A stretch of 64,000 bases of DNA from Chelatococcus reniformis (GTDB lineage Bacteria; Pseudomonadota; Alphaproteobacteria; Rhizobiales; Beijerinckiaceae). Positions 1 to 9,160 of the stretch are shown here, one piece after another. The position numbers and the translations under genes were made by a program. The notes under the pieces were generated by a model. It was not told where the DNA came from, made no database searches, and saw only the letters and a list, made by a program, of their open reading frames with translations. Numbering within the stretch: position 1 is the first letter of the stretch; each line of letters starts with the position of its first letter. Where the stretch lies: contig NZ_BMGG01000008.1 of assembly GCF_014640075.1 (NCBI RefSeq), positions 1 to 64,000 on the forward strand. Direction: 5' to 3'.

Positions 1-126
1 CAGGTTGAGCTCGCGCTCGAACAGCCACCGCGCATCATATTCGCGAAAGCCCGTCGGCTTCACCAAAGGCCGCGTCTCATACGCATAGCTGTTGCGCGCA
101 AGCGCGGGGGCAGCAGGGGGGAACAT
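1..126 (-). CDS. Phosphomannomutase/phosphoglucomutase, N-terminal fragment
   Basis: Only the first 42 codons lie in the window; the gene continues past base 1. The frame starts at the ATG at 126 and reads MFPPAAPALARNSYAYETRP, followed by a FREYDARWLF stretch. In rhizobial phosphomannomutase/phosphoglucomutase proteins of about 500 residues this N-terminal segment precedes the sugar-phosphate binding domain. The enzyme would interconvert mannose or glucose 1- and 6-phosphates for polysaccharide and LPS precursors in the cytoplasm. The stop of yejF lies only 8 bases upstream of this start, so read-through from the yej operon is possible. The call rests on a short segment, because the catalytic serine and metal loop are outside the window. 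Confidence 0.7.
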   Translation of the reverse strand, partial: MFPPAAPALARNSYAYETRPLVKPTGFREYDARWLFERELNL

Positions 127-134
127 GGCTCTCG

Positions 135-1802
135 CTAGTCTCGCACCGCGCCAGCGGCTTGCGTGGCATCCAGGTTGAAGGCGGCGGCGAACAGTGCGCG
201 CGTGTAGTCCGTCCGCGGCCGGGCGAAGATCTCGTCGGCGGATCCTGCCTCGACCACCTCGCCGTTCTGCATGACGATGATCGAGTTCGCCAGCGCCCGC
301 ACGACCTTGAGATCGTGGCTGATGAACAGGTAGGTGAGCTGCTTGCGCTCTTGCAGGTCGCGCAGCAGGTCGACGATCTGCGCCTGCACGGACATGTCGA
401 GGGCGGAGGTGGGCTCGTCCAGCACGACGAAGGCCGGATCGAGCGCCATGGCCCTGGCGATGGCGATACGCTGGCGCTGGCCGCCGGAGAACTCGTGCGG
501 GTAGCGGTCCATGGCGGCGGGGTCGAGGCCGACGTCGACCAGGGCCTGGGCGACGATCTCGCGCCGCTCCGCGTAGGTGAGCCCCCGGGCCTGCACGAGA
601 AGCCCCTCCTCCACGATGTCGGCAACCGACAGCCGCGGCGACAGCGAGCCGTAGGGGTCCTGGAACACCACCTGCATGTTGCGCCGCAAGGGCCGCATCT
701 CGGCCGACCGCAAGCCGTCGAGGCGCCGGCCCAGCACCACGATCGGCCCCTCCGACTTGATCAGCCGCAACAGCGCCAGACCGAGCGTGGTCTTGCCCGA
801 GCCGGATTCGCCGACCACCCCCAGGGTCTCGCCCCGGCGCAGGCTGAGGCTGATGCCGTCCACCGCCTTGACGACGGCCACGGTGCGGCGCAGCAGGCCG
901 CGCTTGATCGGAAACCACACCTTGATCGGGCCCGCCTCGACGACGACGGGCGCCTCCGGCGCCACCGGTCGCGGCTGCCCCTTGGGCTCGGCCGCCAGCA
1001 GCTTCTGCGTATAGGGGTGCTGCGGGGCGCCGAACACGTCCGCCACGGCGCCGCGTTCGACGATCCGGCCGTTGGTCATCACGCAGACCCTGTCGGCGAT
1101 CTTGCGCACGATGCCCAGGTCGTGGGTGATGAACAGCATCGCCATGCCGAGCCGGCTCTTCAGGTCGGCCAGCAATTCCAGGATCTGCGCCTGCACCGTC
1201 ACGTCGAGAGCCGTGGTGGGCTCGTCGGCGATGAACAGGTCTGGTTCGTTGGCAAGCGCCATGGCGATCATCACCCGCTGGCGCTGGCCGCCGGAGAGCT
1301 GGTGCGGCAGGGCGCCGAGGCGCTCGCCCGCGTTGCGGATGCCGACGAGGTCGAGCAATTCGAGGACGCGGGCGCGCACCGCGCTGCCGCGCAGGCCCTT
1401 GTGCAGTTCCAGGATCTCACCGATCTGCCGCTCGACCGTGTGCAGCGGGTTGAGCGAGGTCATCGGCTCCTGGAAGACCATGGTGATGTCGTTGCCGCGG
1501 ATCCGGCGCAGCTCCTCCTCGGACGCCGCGAGCAGGTCCCTGTCCTTGAACAGGATGCGGCCGCTGGGGTGACTCGCGGCTGGATAGGGCAGCAGCTTCA
1601 GCACCGAGAGGGCCGAGACCGACTTGCCCGAGCCGGACTCGCCGACCAGCGCCAGGGTCTCGCCCTTGGCGACATCGAACGACACGCGGTCGACCGCAAG
1701 CACGTCCCGGCCGTCCTGACGGAAGGCCACCGAGAGGTCCTGGACGGAGAGGAAGGGCCGCGTCGCTGCGGTCGCGGGTTCCATGGGACCGGCCTGCCTC
1801 AT
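135..1802 (-). CDS. yejF: Oligopeptide/microcin C-type ABC transporter, fused dual ATPase YejF
   Basis: This is a cytoplasmic ATPase with two complete nucleotide-binding domains in one chain, which would power uptake through YejBE. The first half has Walker A GESGSGKS, signature LSGGQRQR and Walker B LFIADEP. The second half repeats these as GESGSGKT, FSGGQRQR and FVVLDEP. The length of about 555 residues is near the usual 530 of the family. The start at 1802 overlaps the yejE stop by four bases (ATGA), which suggests translational coupling; a second ATG at 1784 would shorten it by six residues. It is the last gene of the minus-strand operon yejA1-yejA2-yejB-yejE-yejF. The YejF family is known for microcin C and peptide import; the substrate here is inferred. 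Confidence 0.93.
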   Translation of the reverse strand: MRQAGPMEPATAATRPFLSVQDLSVAFRQDGRDVLAVDRVSFDVAKGETLALVGESGSGKSVSALSVLKLLPYPAASHPSGRILFKDRDLLAASEEELRRIRGNDITMVFQEPMTSLNPLHTVERQIGEILELHKGLRGSAVRARVLELLDLVGIRNAGERLGALPHQLSGGQRQRVMIAMALANEPDLFIADEPTTALDVTVQAQILELLADLKSRLGMAMLFITHDLGIVRKIADRVCVMTNGRIVERGAVADVFGAPQHPYTQKLLAAEPKGQPRPVAPEAPVVVEAGPIKVWFPIKRGLLRRTVAVVKAVDGISLSLRRGETLGVVGESGSGKTTLGLALLRLIKSEGPIVVLGRRLDGLRSAEMRPLRRNMQVVFQDPYGSLSPRLSVADIVEEGLLVQARGLTYAERREIVAQALVDVGLDPAAMDRYPHEFSGGQRQRIAIARAMALDPAFVVLDEPTSALDMSVQAQIVDLLRDLQERKQLTYLFISHDLKVVRALANSIIVMQNGEVVEAGSADEIFARPRTDYTRALFAAAFNLDATQAAGAVRD

Positions 1803-2968
1803 GCGAATGTCTTGCGCGGGTCGAATGCGTCGCGGACGGCTTCTCCCACGAAGATCAGCAGCGACAGCATCAGCGCGATGACGAAGAAGCCGGCCAGCCC
1901 GAGCCACGGCGCCTGCAGGTTGGCCTTGCCTTGGGCCAGCATCTCGCCGAGCGAGGGCGAGCCCGGCGGCAGTCCGAAGCCGAGGAAATCGAGCGACGTC
2001 AGCGTGGTGATCGAGCCGTTGAGGATGAATGGCATGAAGGTGATGGTGGCGACCATGGCGTTGGGCAGCAGGTGCTTGAACATGATGGTCAGGTTGCCGA
2101 GGCCGAGCGCACGGGCCGCGCGCACATATTCGAAGTTACGGGCGCGCAGGAACTCCGCCCGCACCACGCCGACCAGCGCCACCCACGAGAACAACAGGAG
2201 GATGCCGAGCAGCACGAAGAAGCCGGGGGTGATCACCGCCGAGATGATGATCAGCAGATAGAGCGACGGCACCGACGTCCAGATCTCGATGAAGCGCTGG
2301 AACAAGAGGTCGACCCAGCCGCCGAAATAGCCTTGCAGGGCGCCGGCGGCGATGCCGACGACCGAGGAGATCGCCGCCAGGGTGAGGCCGAACAGCACCG
2401 ACAGCCGGAAGCCATAGATCAGCCGGGCCAGCACGTCGCGCCCCTGATCGTCCGTGCCGAGCCAGTTCCACTCCAGATCGCGGCAGGAGGTGCCGCCGAT
2501 ACGCTCGGCCGCCGCCTTGCATTGCTCGCCCGTCAGCATCCATGTCGGCGGCGACGGGGCCGGCACCGGCAGGTCGAGGTTGTGGGTGTTGTAGGAGAAG
2601 CGGATGGGCGGCCACAGCGCCCAGCCGTTGGCCGCCAGCTCCTTGCGGATCACCGGGTCACGGTAATCGGTCATGGCGAGGAAGCCGCCGAACTTCTCCT
2701 CCGGATAGTCGACGAAGGCCGGGAACAGCAATTCGCCCTTGTAGACGGCGATGATCGGCCTGTCGTTGGCGACGAACTCGGCTCCCAACGTCACCGCGAA
2801 GAGAACGACGAAGATCCAGAACGAATAGTAGCCGCGCCGGTTGGCACGAAAGTTCCTGAGCCGGCGCTGGTTCAGCGGCGACAGCCGGATCGGCGCGCCG
2901 CGCTGCAGCGGCGGCGCCAGCGCGGTCTTGGGCACCGCGATGGCGCGGATGGGAGCGGCGGCGTCCAT
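1799..2968 (-). CDS. yejE: Oligopeptide ABC transporter permease YejE
   Basis: An inner-membrane permease of 389 residues that pairs with YejB to form the channel. The N-terminus is a short cytoplasmic arm, then a first membrane span (about residues 47-65), a long periplasmic stretch with the family hallmark LGTDDQGRDVLARL, and five further spans carrying the binding-protein-dependent transport domain. The DppC-like EAA loop appears near ARALGLGN. The ATG at 2968 overlaps the yejB stop by one base (TAATG). The family works with a periplasmic binding protein and the YejF ATPase, all encoded alongside. Confidence 0.93.
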   Translation of the reverse strand: MDAAAPIRAIAVPKTALAPPLQRGAPIRLSPLNQRRLRNFRANRRGYYSFWIFVVLFAVTLGAEFVANDRPIIAVYKGELLFPAFVDYPEEKFGGFLAMTDYRDPVIRKELAANGWALWPPIRFSYNTHNLDLPVPAPSPPTWMLTGEQCKAAAERIGGTSCRDLEWNWLGTDDQGRDVLARLIYGFRLSVLFGLTLAAISSVVGIAAGALQGYFGGWVDLLFQRFIEIWTSVPSLYLLIIISAVITPGFFVLLGILLLFSWVALVGVVRAEFLRARNFEYVRAARALGLGNLTIMFKHLLPNAMVATITFMPFILNGSITTLTSLDFLGFGLPPGSPSLGEMLAQGKANLQAPWLGLAGFFVIALMLSLLIFVGEAVRDAFDPRKTFA

Positions 2969-4077
2969 TAGATCTCCCGCGTCTCGAAGTCGATCCGCGG
3001 ATCGACCCAGGTGTAGGTCAGGTCCGAGACCAGGTTCACGACGAGCCCGAGCAGCGAGAAGATGTAGAGCGTCGCGAACACGACGGGATAGTCGCGGTTG
3101 ACGATCGATTCGAACGACAGAAGGCCGAGGCCGTCCAGCGAGAAGATCGTCTCGATGAGCAGCGAACCGGCGAAGAAGGCGCTGATGAAGGCGCCGGGGA
3201 AGCCGGCAATGACGATCAGCATGGCATTGCGGAAGACGTGGCCGTACAGCACGCGGCGCTCGCTGAGGCCCTTCATCCGCGCCGTCAGCACGTACTGTTT
3301 GCGGATCTCGTCCATGAACGAGTTCTTGGTCAGCAGCGTCGACGTGGCGAAGGCGCCGAGCGCCATGGCGGTGATCGGCAGCACCAGGTGCCAGAGGTAG
3401 TCGGCGAGCTTGCCGGCGAGCGACAGCTGCGCCCAGTTCTCCGACGTCAGCCCGCGCAACGGGAAGAACTGCCAGAACGACCCGCCGGCGAACAGCACGA
3501 TCAGCAGGATGGCGAACAGGAAGCTCGGAATGGCGTAGCCGACGATGACCACCGCCGAGGTCCACACGTCGAAGCGCGACCCGTCGCGCATGGCCTTGGC
3601 GATGCCCAGCGGAATCGAGATGGCGTAGGACAGCACGAGCATCCACAGGCCGAGCGAGATCGACACGGGCAGCTTCTCGCCGATCAGCTGCAAGACCGGC
3701 ACGTCCCGGAAATAGCTCTTGCCGAAATCGAACGTGGCATAGTCGCCGATCATCTTGAGGAAGCGCTCGGGTGCCGGCTTGTCGAAGCCGTACTGCGCCT
3801 CGAGCTGCTTGATGAAGGCGGGGTCGAGGCCCTGCGCGCCGCGATAGGTGGAGGAGCCGGCCTCCCCCCCCTGCCCCCCCTTGGGGCCGCCGCTGAAGTC
3901 GCCGCCGCCGCCCCCGCCGATACGGGCCGTGGCGCCGACGTCGGTGCCCTGAAGCTGCGCGATGACGCGCTCGACCGGCCCCCCCGGGGCGAACTGCACA
4001 ATCACGAACGAGACCAGCATGATCCCCAGGATGGTCGGCACCATCAGGAGGAGGCGTCGCAGGATATAGGCGCTCAT
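2968..4077 (-). CDS. yejB: Oligopeptide ABC transporter permease YejB
   Basis: An inner-membrane permease of 369 residues, close to the usual 364. It begins [20 protein letters not shown], a DppB-type first span, and ends with the transport domain and a C-terminal VDPRIDFE motif. Residues about 46-76 form a glycine-rich insertion ([12 protein letters not shown]) encoded over two C homopolymers on the plus strand (eight at 3864-3871, seven at 3874-3880), which could slip during replication. A gap of 16 bases separates it from yejA2 upstream. Membership of the YejB family is clear from sequence and from the flanking yej genes. Confidence 0.93.
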   Translation of the reverse strand: MSAYILRRLLLMVPTILGIMLVSFVIVQFAPGGPVERVIAQLQGTDVGATARIGGGGGGDFSGGPKGGQGGEAGSSTYRGAQGLDPAFIKQLEAQYGFDKPAPERFLKMIGDYATFDFGKSYFRDVPVLQLIGEKLPVSISLGLWMLVLSYAISIPLGIAKAMRDGSRFDVWTSAVVIVGYAIPSFLFAILLIVLFAGGSFWQFFPLRGLTSENWAQLSLAGKLADYLWHLVLPITAMALGAFATSTLLTKNSFMDEIRKQYVLTARMKGLSERRVLYGHVFRNAMLIVIAGFPGAFISAFFAGSLLIETIFSLDGLGLLSFESIVNRDYPVVFATLYIFSLLGLVVNLVSDLTYTWVDPRIDFETREI

Positions 4078-4093
4078 GCCACCGCGGCTCCGC

Positions 4094-5986
4094 TCATCGG
4101 CCGTCCCTCGTCGCGCGTGCGGCGGCCTCCTTGGACCACCAGGTGTCCGGCACGCCGCGATCGTACCTGGGCGCGGCCGGGGGGTGTCCGTAGATGTCCC
4201 AATAGGCCAGCCAGTAGCTCGGCTTGTGCCACATGGGCACCCAGTAATGCCCGGCGCGCAGGAGCCGGTCCAGCGCCCGGCAGGCGGCGACGAGCTGTCG
4301 CCGGCTCGCGGCTGCCAGCGCCGCGTCGATCATCGCGTCCACCGCCGGGCTCGCGACGCCCGAAATGTTGTTGGACCCGGGCGTGCGGGCCGCCTGCGAG
4401 CCGAACAGCACCCTCAACAGCTCACCCGGCGTGGGCGACATTCCAAACCGACGCACGATGATGTCGTAGTCGAACGCTTCCGAGCGCCGCTGGAACTGGG
4501 CGGCATCGACGATGCGGAAGGAGGCGGCGATGCCGAGCAGGCCGAGGTTGCGGATGAAGGGTTGGGTGTGCGGCTGCAATGTCGGCTGGGATTCGAGGAA
4601 CTCGATGACCAGTGGCTGGCCGCTCGGCAGCAGCAGACGGCTGCCTTCGCGGCGGCAGCCCGCCGCGCGCAGCAGGTCGTCGGCCCGGCGCAGCAGCTTG
4701 CGGTCCTGGCCGGAGCCGTCGCTGCGCGGGGGCAGGTAGGGCTCGCCGAACACCGCGTCCGGCACCCGGCCTCGGAACGGGGCCAGCAGCGCCTCCTCCT
4801 CCGCGCCGGGCACCTCGGACGCAGCCAGCTCCGAGCCCACGAAATAGGAGGTCGTGCGCTCGTAGAGGCCGTACATGATGTTGGCGTTGGTCCATTCGAA
4901 ATCGAAGGCCAGGCCGACCGCCTCACGCACACGAGAGTCGGCGAAGATCTCGCGGCGGCTGTTCAGCCACCAGCCTTGCATGCCCGACGGCGTCTCGTCG
5001 GGCTGGGTCTCGCGCTTCACCCGCCCGTCGACCAGGGCCGGGAAGGTGTAGCCTGTCGCCCAGATGCGCGAGACGAACTCCTCCCTGAAGGTGAAGGTGC
5101 GCGCCTTGAAGCCCTCGAAGGCGACGTCCCGGTCCCGGAAATACTCGTAGCGGATCTCGTCGAAGTTGCTGCGGCCGCGGTTGACCGGCAGGTCCTGCGC
5201 CCAATAGTCCCGCACGCGCTCGAATACGACGAACCGCCCCTGCTCGAACTGGCGCAGACGGTAGGGCCCGGACGCCAGCGGCGTCTCCAGCGTGGCGGCG
5301 TCGAAGGGCCTTGCCGCGTAATAGCGAGACGAGAATATCGGCAGCGTGGCGACCACCAGCGGCAGGTCGCGGCTGAAGCCCCGGGCGAGGCGAACCACCA
5401 CATCGGCACCGTCCACCTCCGCAGCGTCGACCCCGCGGATGGTCTGGGCGATGGTCGGATGGCCCTGCGCCTTCAGCATGGTGATCGAGAAGGCGACGTC
5501 TGCCGCCGTCAGCGGCGAACCGTCATGGAAGCGCGCCTCGGGCCGCAGCGCGAAGCGATAGCTCAGGCCGTCCGCCCCCAGAGCGGCCGAACGGGCCACC
5601 AGGCCGTAGACCGCGTCGGGTTCGTCGAAGGCCCGCACCATCAGCGAATCGAAAGTGAGGTTCATGCCGGCGGCACCATCGCCGCGCAGCACGTAGATGT
5701 TCAGGGTGTTGAAGGTGTCGAAGTTCTGGTTGCCGAGCGTGTTGTCGAGCTGGGCCGAGAACGCGCCGCCCTTGGGCGCCGCCGGGTCGACATAGGAGAA
5801 ATGGGCGAAATCTGCCGGGTAAGCCAGCTCGCCGAAGCTCGACAGGCCGTGCCGCGGCTGCCCGAGGTCGACGGCCGGGGGGGCCGGCCGCGCGGCCTCG
5901 GCCCGGAGCTGACGCGGGCCGACCAACGCGGCAGCGCCGGCGCCGGCGACGAGCCCGCGGCGGGTGAGAGTCAGGGGGACGCTCAC
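4094..5986 (-). CDS. yejA: Extracellular solute-binding protein of the Yej system, second copy
   Basis: A periplasmic family 5 solute-binding protein of 630 residues that would deliver peptides to YejBEF. The chosen GTG start at 5986 gives a twin-arginine-like leader ([16 protein letters not shown]), then a mature domain with the usual [20 protein letters not shown] opening and the WWSKE-type C-terminus. It is paralogous to the gene just upstream: both have the HF.YV.P.AP.GG opening and R(H/W)DG.P.T..D motif. The upstream stop is only 14 bases away, so the two are co-transcribed. No ATG is available near the leader, and a GGCGGGA stretch serves as a weak ribosome-binding site, so the exact start is less certain than the gene. 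Confidence 0.9.
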   Translation of the reverse strand: MSVPLTLTRRGLVAGAGAAALVGPRQLRAEAARPAPPAVDLGQPRHGLSSFGELAYPADFAHFSYVDPAAPKGGAFSAQLDNTLGNQNFDTFNTLNIYVLRGDGAAGMNLTFDSLMVRAFDEPDAVYGLVARSAALGADGLSYRFALRPEARFHDGSPLTAADVAFSITMLKAQGHPTIAQTIRGVDAAEVDGADVVVRLARGFSRDLPLVVATLPIFSSRYYAARPFDAATLETPLASGPYRLRQFEQGRFVVFERVRDYWAQDLPVNRGRSNFDEIRYEYFRDRDVAFEGFKARTFTFREEFVSRIWATGYTFPALVDGRVKRETQPDETPSGMQGWWLNSRREIFADSRVREAVGLAFDFEWTNANIMYGLYERTTSYFVGSELAASEVPGAEEEALLAPFRGRVPDAVFGEPYLPPRSDGSGQDRKLLRRADDLLRAAGCRREGSRLLLPSGQPLVIEFLESQPTLQPHTQPFIRNLGLLGIAASFRIVDAAQFQRRSEAFDYDIIVRRFGMSPTPGELLRVLFGSQAARTPGSNNISGVASPAVDAMIDAALAAASRRQLVAACRALDRLLRAGHYWVPMWHKPSYWLAYWDIYGHPPAAPRYDRGVPDTWWSKEAAARATRDGR

Positions 5987-6000
5987 CAGATCCCGCCGGT

Positions 6001-7893
6001 TCAACGGGGCGAGCCCGCCGGGTCCGACCACCAGATCGTTGGGAAAGCGGACGCCGCGTACTCGGGCATCGTCCCGGGGCGGCCGAACCGATTCCAGCGC
6101 GCCGTCCGCTCGAAGCGATAGCTCCATTGCGGGACGACATAATTGTGGGCGAGCAGCGTGCGGTCGAGGGCGTGCGTGGCGGCGACGAGTTCCTCGCGCG
6201 TCTTGGCATAGATGACGCGATCGATGAGAGCGTCGATGCCGGGGTTGGCGATGCCGACGAGATTGCGCGACCCCGGCCGGTTGGCCGACGCCGAGCCCCA
6301 ATAGTCGCGCTGCTCGTTGCCGGGTGACAGCGACTGGCCCCAGACCGTGGTGGTCACGTCGAAATCGAAGGCCCGCAGGCGGTTCTGATATTGGGTCGAA
6401 TCCACCAGCCGCACCGTGACGGCGATACCGAGCCGCTCGAGCGACGCCTTGTAGGGCAGCAGGAACCGCTCGCTGCTGGGATCGAAGCCGAGGAACTCGA
6501 CCGTGAAGGGCTCGCCCGCGGCGCCGACCAGCTTGCCGCCCTTGAGCTCCCAGCCCGCCGCGCGCAACAACGTGAGCGCCTCGCGCAGGTTGGTCCTGAC
6601 CGCGTCCGGCGAGCCGTTGACCGGATTGGCATAGGGCGTGGTGAAGACCGCCGGCGGCACCTTGTCCTTGACCGCTTCGAGGATCTCCCGTTCGAGGCCC
6701 TCCGGCAGCCCCTTGCTGGCGAGATCGGTGCCGAAGAAGTACGAATCGATGCGCTGGTACTGGCCGTAGAAGAGGCTCTTGTTCACCTCCTCGAAATCGA
6801 AGGCGTAGTTGAAGGCCCGGCGCACCCGCTCGTCCTTGAACTTGTCGCGCCGGGTGTTGAACGCGAAAGCCTGCATCACGCCGGCGTTGCGGATAGGGAA
6901 CTCCTCGAGCACCACCCGCTTCTCCCGCACGGCCGGGAAATCGTAGGCCGTCGCCCAGTTCTTGGCGACGTTCTCCGCCCTGAAGTCGATCCGGTCGGCC
7001 TTGAAGGCCTCCAGCAGCACGGTGCTGTCGCGGTAGTACTCGGTGCGGATCTCTTGAAAGTTGCCGGTGCCGATGTTGACCGGCAGAGCCTTGCCCCAAT
7101 AGTCGGCGACGCGCTCGTAGCTGGCCCAGCGCCCGCCCTCGAAGGCCTTCAGCCGGTAGCGGCCGGATCCCAGCGGCGGCTCCAGCGTGGTCTGCGCAAT
7201 GTCGCGCTTGCGGCCGGAGGCGTCCGTGCCTTCCCACCAATGCTTGGGCAGCACCGGCATCTGACCCACGATCTGCGGCAGCTCGCGATTGCCGGCCTGG
7301 TCGAAGGTGAAGCCGATCGCGCGCTCGCCGACGCGCTCGGCCTTGACCACGTTGCGCCAGTAGAACGCATACATGGGGCTGTTGGCCTTCAAGGCCTCGA
7401 ACGAGAAGATCACGTCGTCGGGCGTGACCGGGCGCCCGTCGTGCCAGCGCGCCTCGGGCCGCAGGCGGTAGCTCACGGCGGAGAAATCCGGCGGAAAGCT
7501 CACGGCTTCGGCGAGCAGCCCATACTCGGTGCCGATCTCGTCGGAAGCGGACGTCATCAGCGTGTCGTAGATGAGGGGCAGCCGGTCCTCCAGCTCCCCC
7601 TTCACGCCCGCGACCGCGAAGTTGAAGTTGTCGAAGCCGCCGAGCGAACCCAGACGCACCGTGCCGCCGGCCGGGGCGGCCGGGTTGACGTAGTCGAAAT
7701 GCGCAAATCCCGGCGGATACTTCGGCGTGCCCATCAGCGACAGGGCGTGCCGCCAGCCCTTGTCCGCCGCCGCCTTGGCGGCGTCGGCCGGCTGCGCCAT
7801 CGCCCGTGATCCGCCCGAGAGCAGGGCAAGGGGCGAGGCCGCGGACGCGAGGCCGAGCAGCGGCAGGGAGGCAAAGACGCGACGCGAGATCAA
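6001..7893 (-). CDS. yejA: Extracellular solute-binding protein of the Yej system, first copy
   Basis: First gene of the yej operon; 630 residues, family 5 periplasmic binding protein for oligopeptides. The start is a TTG at 7893, chosen because GGAG lies seven bases upstream and because it gives a signal peptide (MISRRVFASLPLLGLASAAS, then an AMAQ cleavage region). The mature part begins with the family segment FAHFDYVNPAAPAGG and carries ARWHDGRPVTPDDVIFSFEA, the typical SBP_bac_5 signature. It resembles the next gene along its length but is clearly diverged. Two YejA copies in one operon are known from rhizobia; their division of labour cannot be read from this sequence. Confidence 0.92.
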   Translation of the reverse strand: MISRRVFASLPLLGLASAASPLALLSGGSRAMAQPADAAKAAADKGWRHALSLMGTPKYPPGFAHFDYVNPAAPAGGTVRLGSLGGFDNFNFAVAGVKGELEDRLPLIYDTLMTSASDEIGTEYGLLAEAVSFPPDFSAVSYRLRPEARWHDGRPVTPDDVIFSFEALKANSPMYAFYWRNVVKAERVGERAIGFTFDQAGNRELPQIVGQMPVLPKHWWEGTDASGRKRDIAQTTLEPPLGSGRYRLKAFEGGRWASYERVADYWGKALPVNIGTGNFQEIRTEYYRDSTVLLEAFKADRIDFRAENVAKNWATAYDFPAVREKRVVLEEFPIRNAGVMQAFAFNTRRDKFKDERVRRAFNYAFDFEEVNKSLFYGQYQRIDSYFFGTDLASKGLPEGLEREILEAVKDKVPPAVFTTPYANPVNGSPDAVRTNLREALTLLRAAGWELKGGKLVGAAGEPFTVEFLGFDPSSERFLLPYKASLERLGIAVTVRLVDSTQYQNRLRAFDFDVTTTVWGQSLSPGNEQRDYWGSASANRPGSRNLVGIANPGIDALIDRVIYAKTREELVAATHALDRTLLAHNYVVPQWSYRFERTARWNRFGRPGTMPEYAASAFPTIWWSDPAGSPR

Positions 7894-8317
7894 GAGCGGT
7901 CTCCACTTGAGCGGTCGGTTGAAGTCGCCGAACGGATCTGTGGCGTTCGATTATGTCGGCTTTTCGAGTGGGAGCTAGATGTGGCCTCTCAACAGGCTGT
8001 CCATCCGATCGGAGAGAAGCGCTCCGAATTCAAGAAATTACGAGCGCGTCTGCGCCATTGGATCCTCACCCAATGTCACGGACACTCTCTGGTGGCCCGA
8101 CCCAGTGATTTCGACCCTTCGAGCGGATGCAGGGTCGGGTCAAGCCCCACCATGACGGGGGAGACGGAGAGAGCCTCTAATTTCTCAACGTCGTGCTCGG
8201 GCCTCACCCAACCACCAATCGACTTGAGAGGCCGGCCCCCCCGGCATGGCGCAAACGGTCTCGATCTCTGTGCTGCGCCACTGGCCGCCATCGGGCTGTC
8301 TGCCGCACGATGCGCGC
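7894..8317. other. Intergenic region before yejA1, repeat-rich
   Basis: No convincing gene here. The part next to yejA1 should hold the promoter of the yej operon, but I could not single out a -35/-10 pair. Bases 7998-8076 hold a dispersed repeat (listed separately). Bases about 8120-8165 contain a GGGTCGGGTCAAGCCCCACC block followed by CATGACGGGGGAG, a kind of intergenic element common in rhizobial genomes. Short open frames across it on both strands have repeat-like rather than protein-like composition. Confidence 0.6.
7998..8076 (-). repeat. Dispersed repeat, family B copy
   Basis: Contains AGCGCTCCGAATTCAAGAAA followed by GCGCCATTGGATCCTCACCC. The same blocks (GGAGCGCTT next to GAATTC, and CCATTGGAT facing ATCCAATGG) recur near 27928, 30083, 44895 and 60208. 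Copies are diverged and partly rearranged, so the boundaries are approximate. Confidence 0.6.
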
Positions 8318-8351
8318 AAAAAAGGCCGGGCGCGGCGCGCCCGGCCTTTTT
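8318..8351 (-). terminator. Rho-independent terminator of the cytochrome c gene
   Basis: A ten-base perfect stem, GGCCGGGCGC (8324-8333) with GCGCCCGGCC (8337-8346) and a GGC loop, is flanked by six A on one side and five T on the other. It lies 28 bases beyond the stop of the minus-strand cytochrome c gene, whose transcript would end in the U-run encoded by 8318-8323. The T-run on the other side means it could also work for plus-strand transcripts. Confidence 0.85.
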
Positions 8352-8379
8352 CGGCAGGATCGGAAAAGGGCGCGGCGGC

Positions 8380-9012
8380 TCAGTGCTTGCCGGCCGGCGC
8401 CGGTGCGGCTGGCGCGGGCGCCGCGCCAGCCGCCGGAGCGGCGTCGGCGGCGGGAGCCGCCTCGGGCTTCGGCAGCGGCTGCGGGCTGTCGGACAGGCTG
8501 TTGAGATAGACGAGAATGTCGGCCCGCTCCTCGGGCTTGCTCACGCCGGCGAAGTTCATGAGCGTGCCGGGCACGTCCTTCTTCGGGTTGGTGATGAACA
8601 GGTTGACCTTCTCGAAATCCCAATTGCCACCGGCCCCGAAGGCCTTCAGTGCCTGCGAATAGTTGAATCCCTCGTGCCCAGCGATCGGGCGTCCGACCAC
8701 GCCGAAGAGGTCCGGACCGATCTTGTTCGGGCCACCCTTCTCGAAGCTGTGGCAGGCCTTGCACTTGGCCACGGCCTTCTCGCCCTTGGCCGCATCGGCC
8801 TTGGCGAGCAGCACCGGCAACGGCTCGGCCGGCGCCTGCGGGGCCGCCCCGGCGCCCGCATCCGCTCCCTCGGCCGCCTGCGGCAGGTCGTAGCCCGGGA
8901 CTGCCGGCGGATGCGCGGTGAACAGCATACCGGCCAGGATGTTCAGCCCGACGGCAAACATGAGCGTGCCCAGAACCGCACCAGCGATCTTGTTGAGCTC
9001 GAAGGAATCCAT
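8380..9012 (-). CDS. cycM: Membrane-anchored class I cytochrome c (CycM-type)
   Basis: A 210-residue c-type cytochrome tethered to the inner membrane by an uncleaved N-terminal helix (about residues 8-28) and carrying electrons in the periplasm toward a terminal oxidase. Haem binds covalently at CKACH (residues about 82-86); the axial methionine is probably in GTLMNFAGV. The YSQAL and NPKKDVPGT segments are typical of this family. Linkers rich in Ala and Pro flank the haem domain, and the C-terminal tail is almost entirely Ala-Pro, longer than in most relatives. Start at 9012 follows GGAG. It diverges from kdsB, as in Bradyrhizobium where CycM was described; the symbol is assigned by similarity recalled, not by search. 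Confidence 0.88.
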   Translation of the reverse strand: MDSFELNKIAGAVLGTLMFAVGLNILAGMLFTAHPPAVPGYDLPQAAEGADAGAGAAPQAPAEPLPVLLAKADAAKGEKAVAKCKACHSFEKGGPNKIGPDLFGVVGRPIAGHEGFNYSQALKAFGAGGNWDFEKVNLFITNPKKDVPGTLMNFAGVSKPEERADILVYLNSLSDSPQPLPKPEAAPAADAAPAAGAAPAPAAPAPAGKH

Positions 9013-9091
9013 TCGGGGCAACTCCGGAAGGCGTGAACCTGGGCGAGCGGCGGCGCCCGGCCTGTGGGACGGCCGGCGATGATTACCCGCT

Positions 9092-9119
9092 TTGACGGCG
9101 GGTTTGCAACTCGTATAGG
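9092..9119 (+). promoter_or_regulatory. Probable sigma-70-type promoter of kdsB-pheA
   Basis: TTGACG at 9092-9097 and TATAGG at 9114-9119 are separated by 16 bases, in the divergent gap between the cytochrome gene and kdsB. Transcription would start near 9126, about 35 bases before the kdsB ATG. This is a consensus-based prediction only. Confidence 0.5.
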
Positions 9120-9160
9120 TGACCCCGTTTGCTACCTTTTGCCGCCCGCTTCGAGCTCCC

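Noticed and set aside
159-2261. A 700-codon open frame on the plus strand across yejF and yejE
   Set aside because: It is antisense to two genes with clear ABC transporter motifs, and its His/Gln/Arg/Asp-rich composition is what high-GC antisense frames give.
4094-7906. One 1270-codon frame spanning both yejA genes
   Set aside because: Only its second half codes for a binding protein; the first half is a shifted reading of yejA1, whose correct frame ends at 6001.
8076-8291. A 71-codon minus-strand frame with a VMVGLDPTLHPLEG stretch
   Set aside because: This peptide arises from a rhizobial intergenic repeat read as protein; there is no ribosome-binding site.
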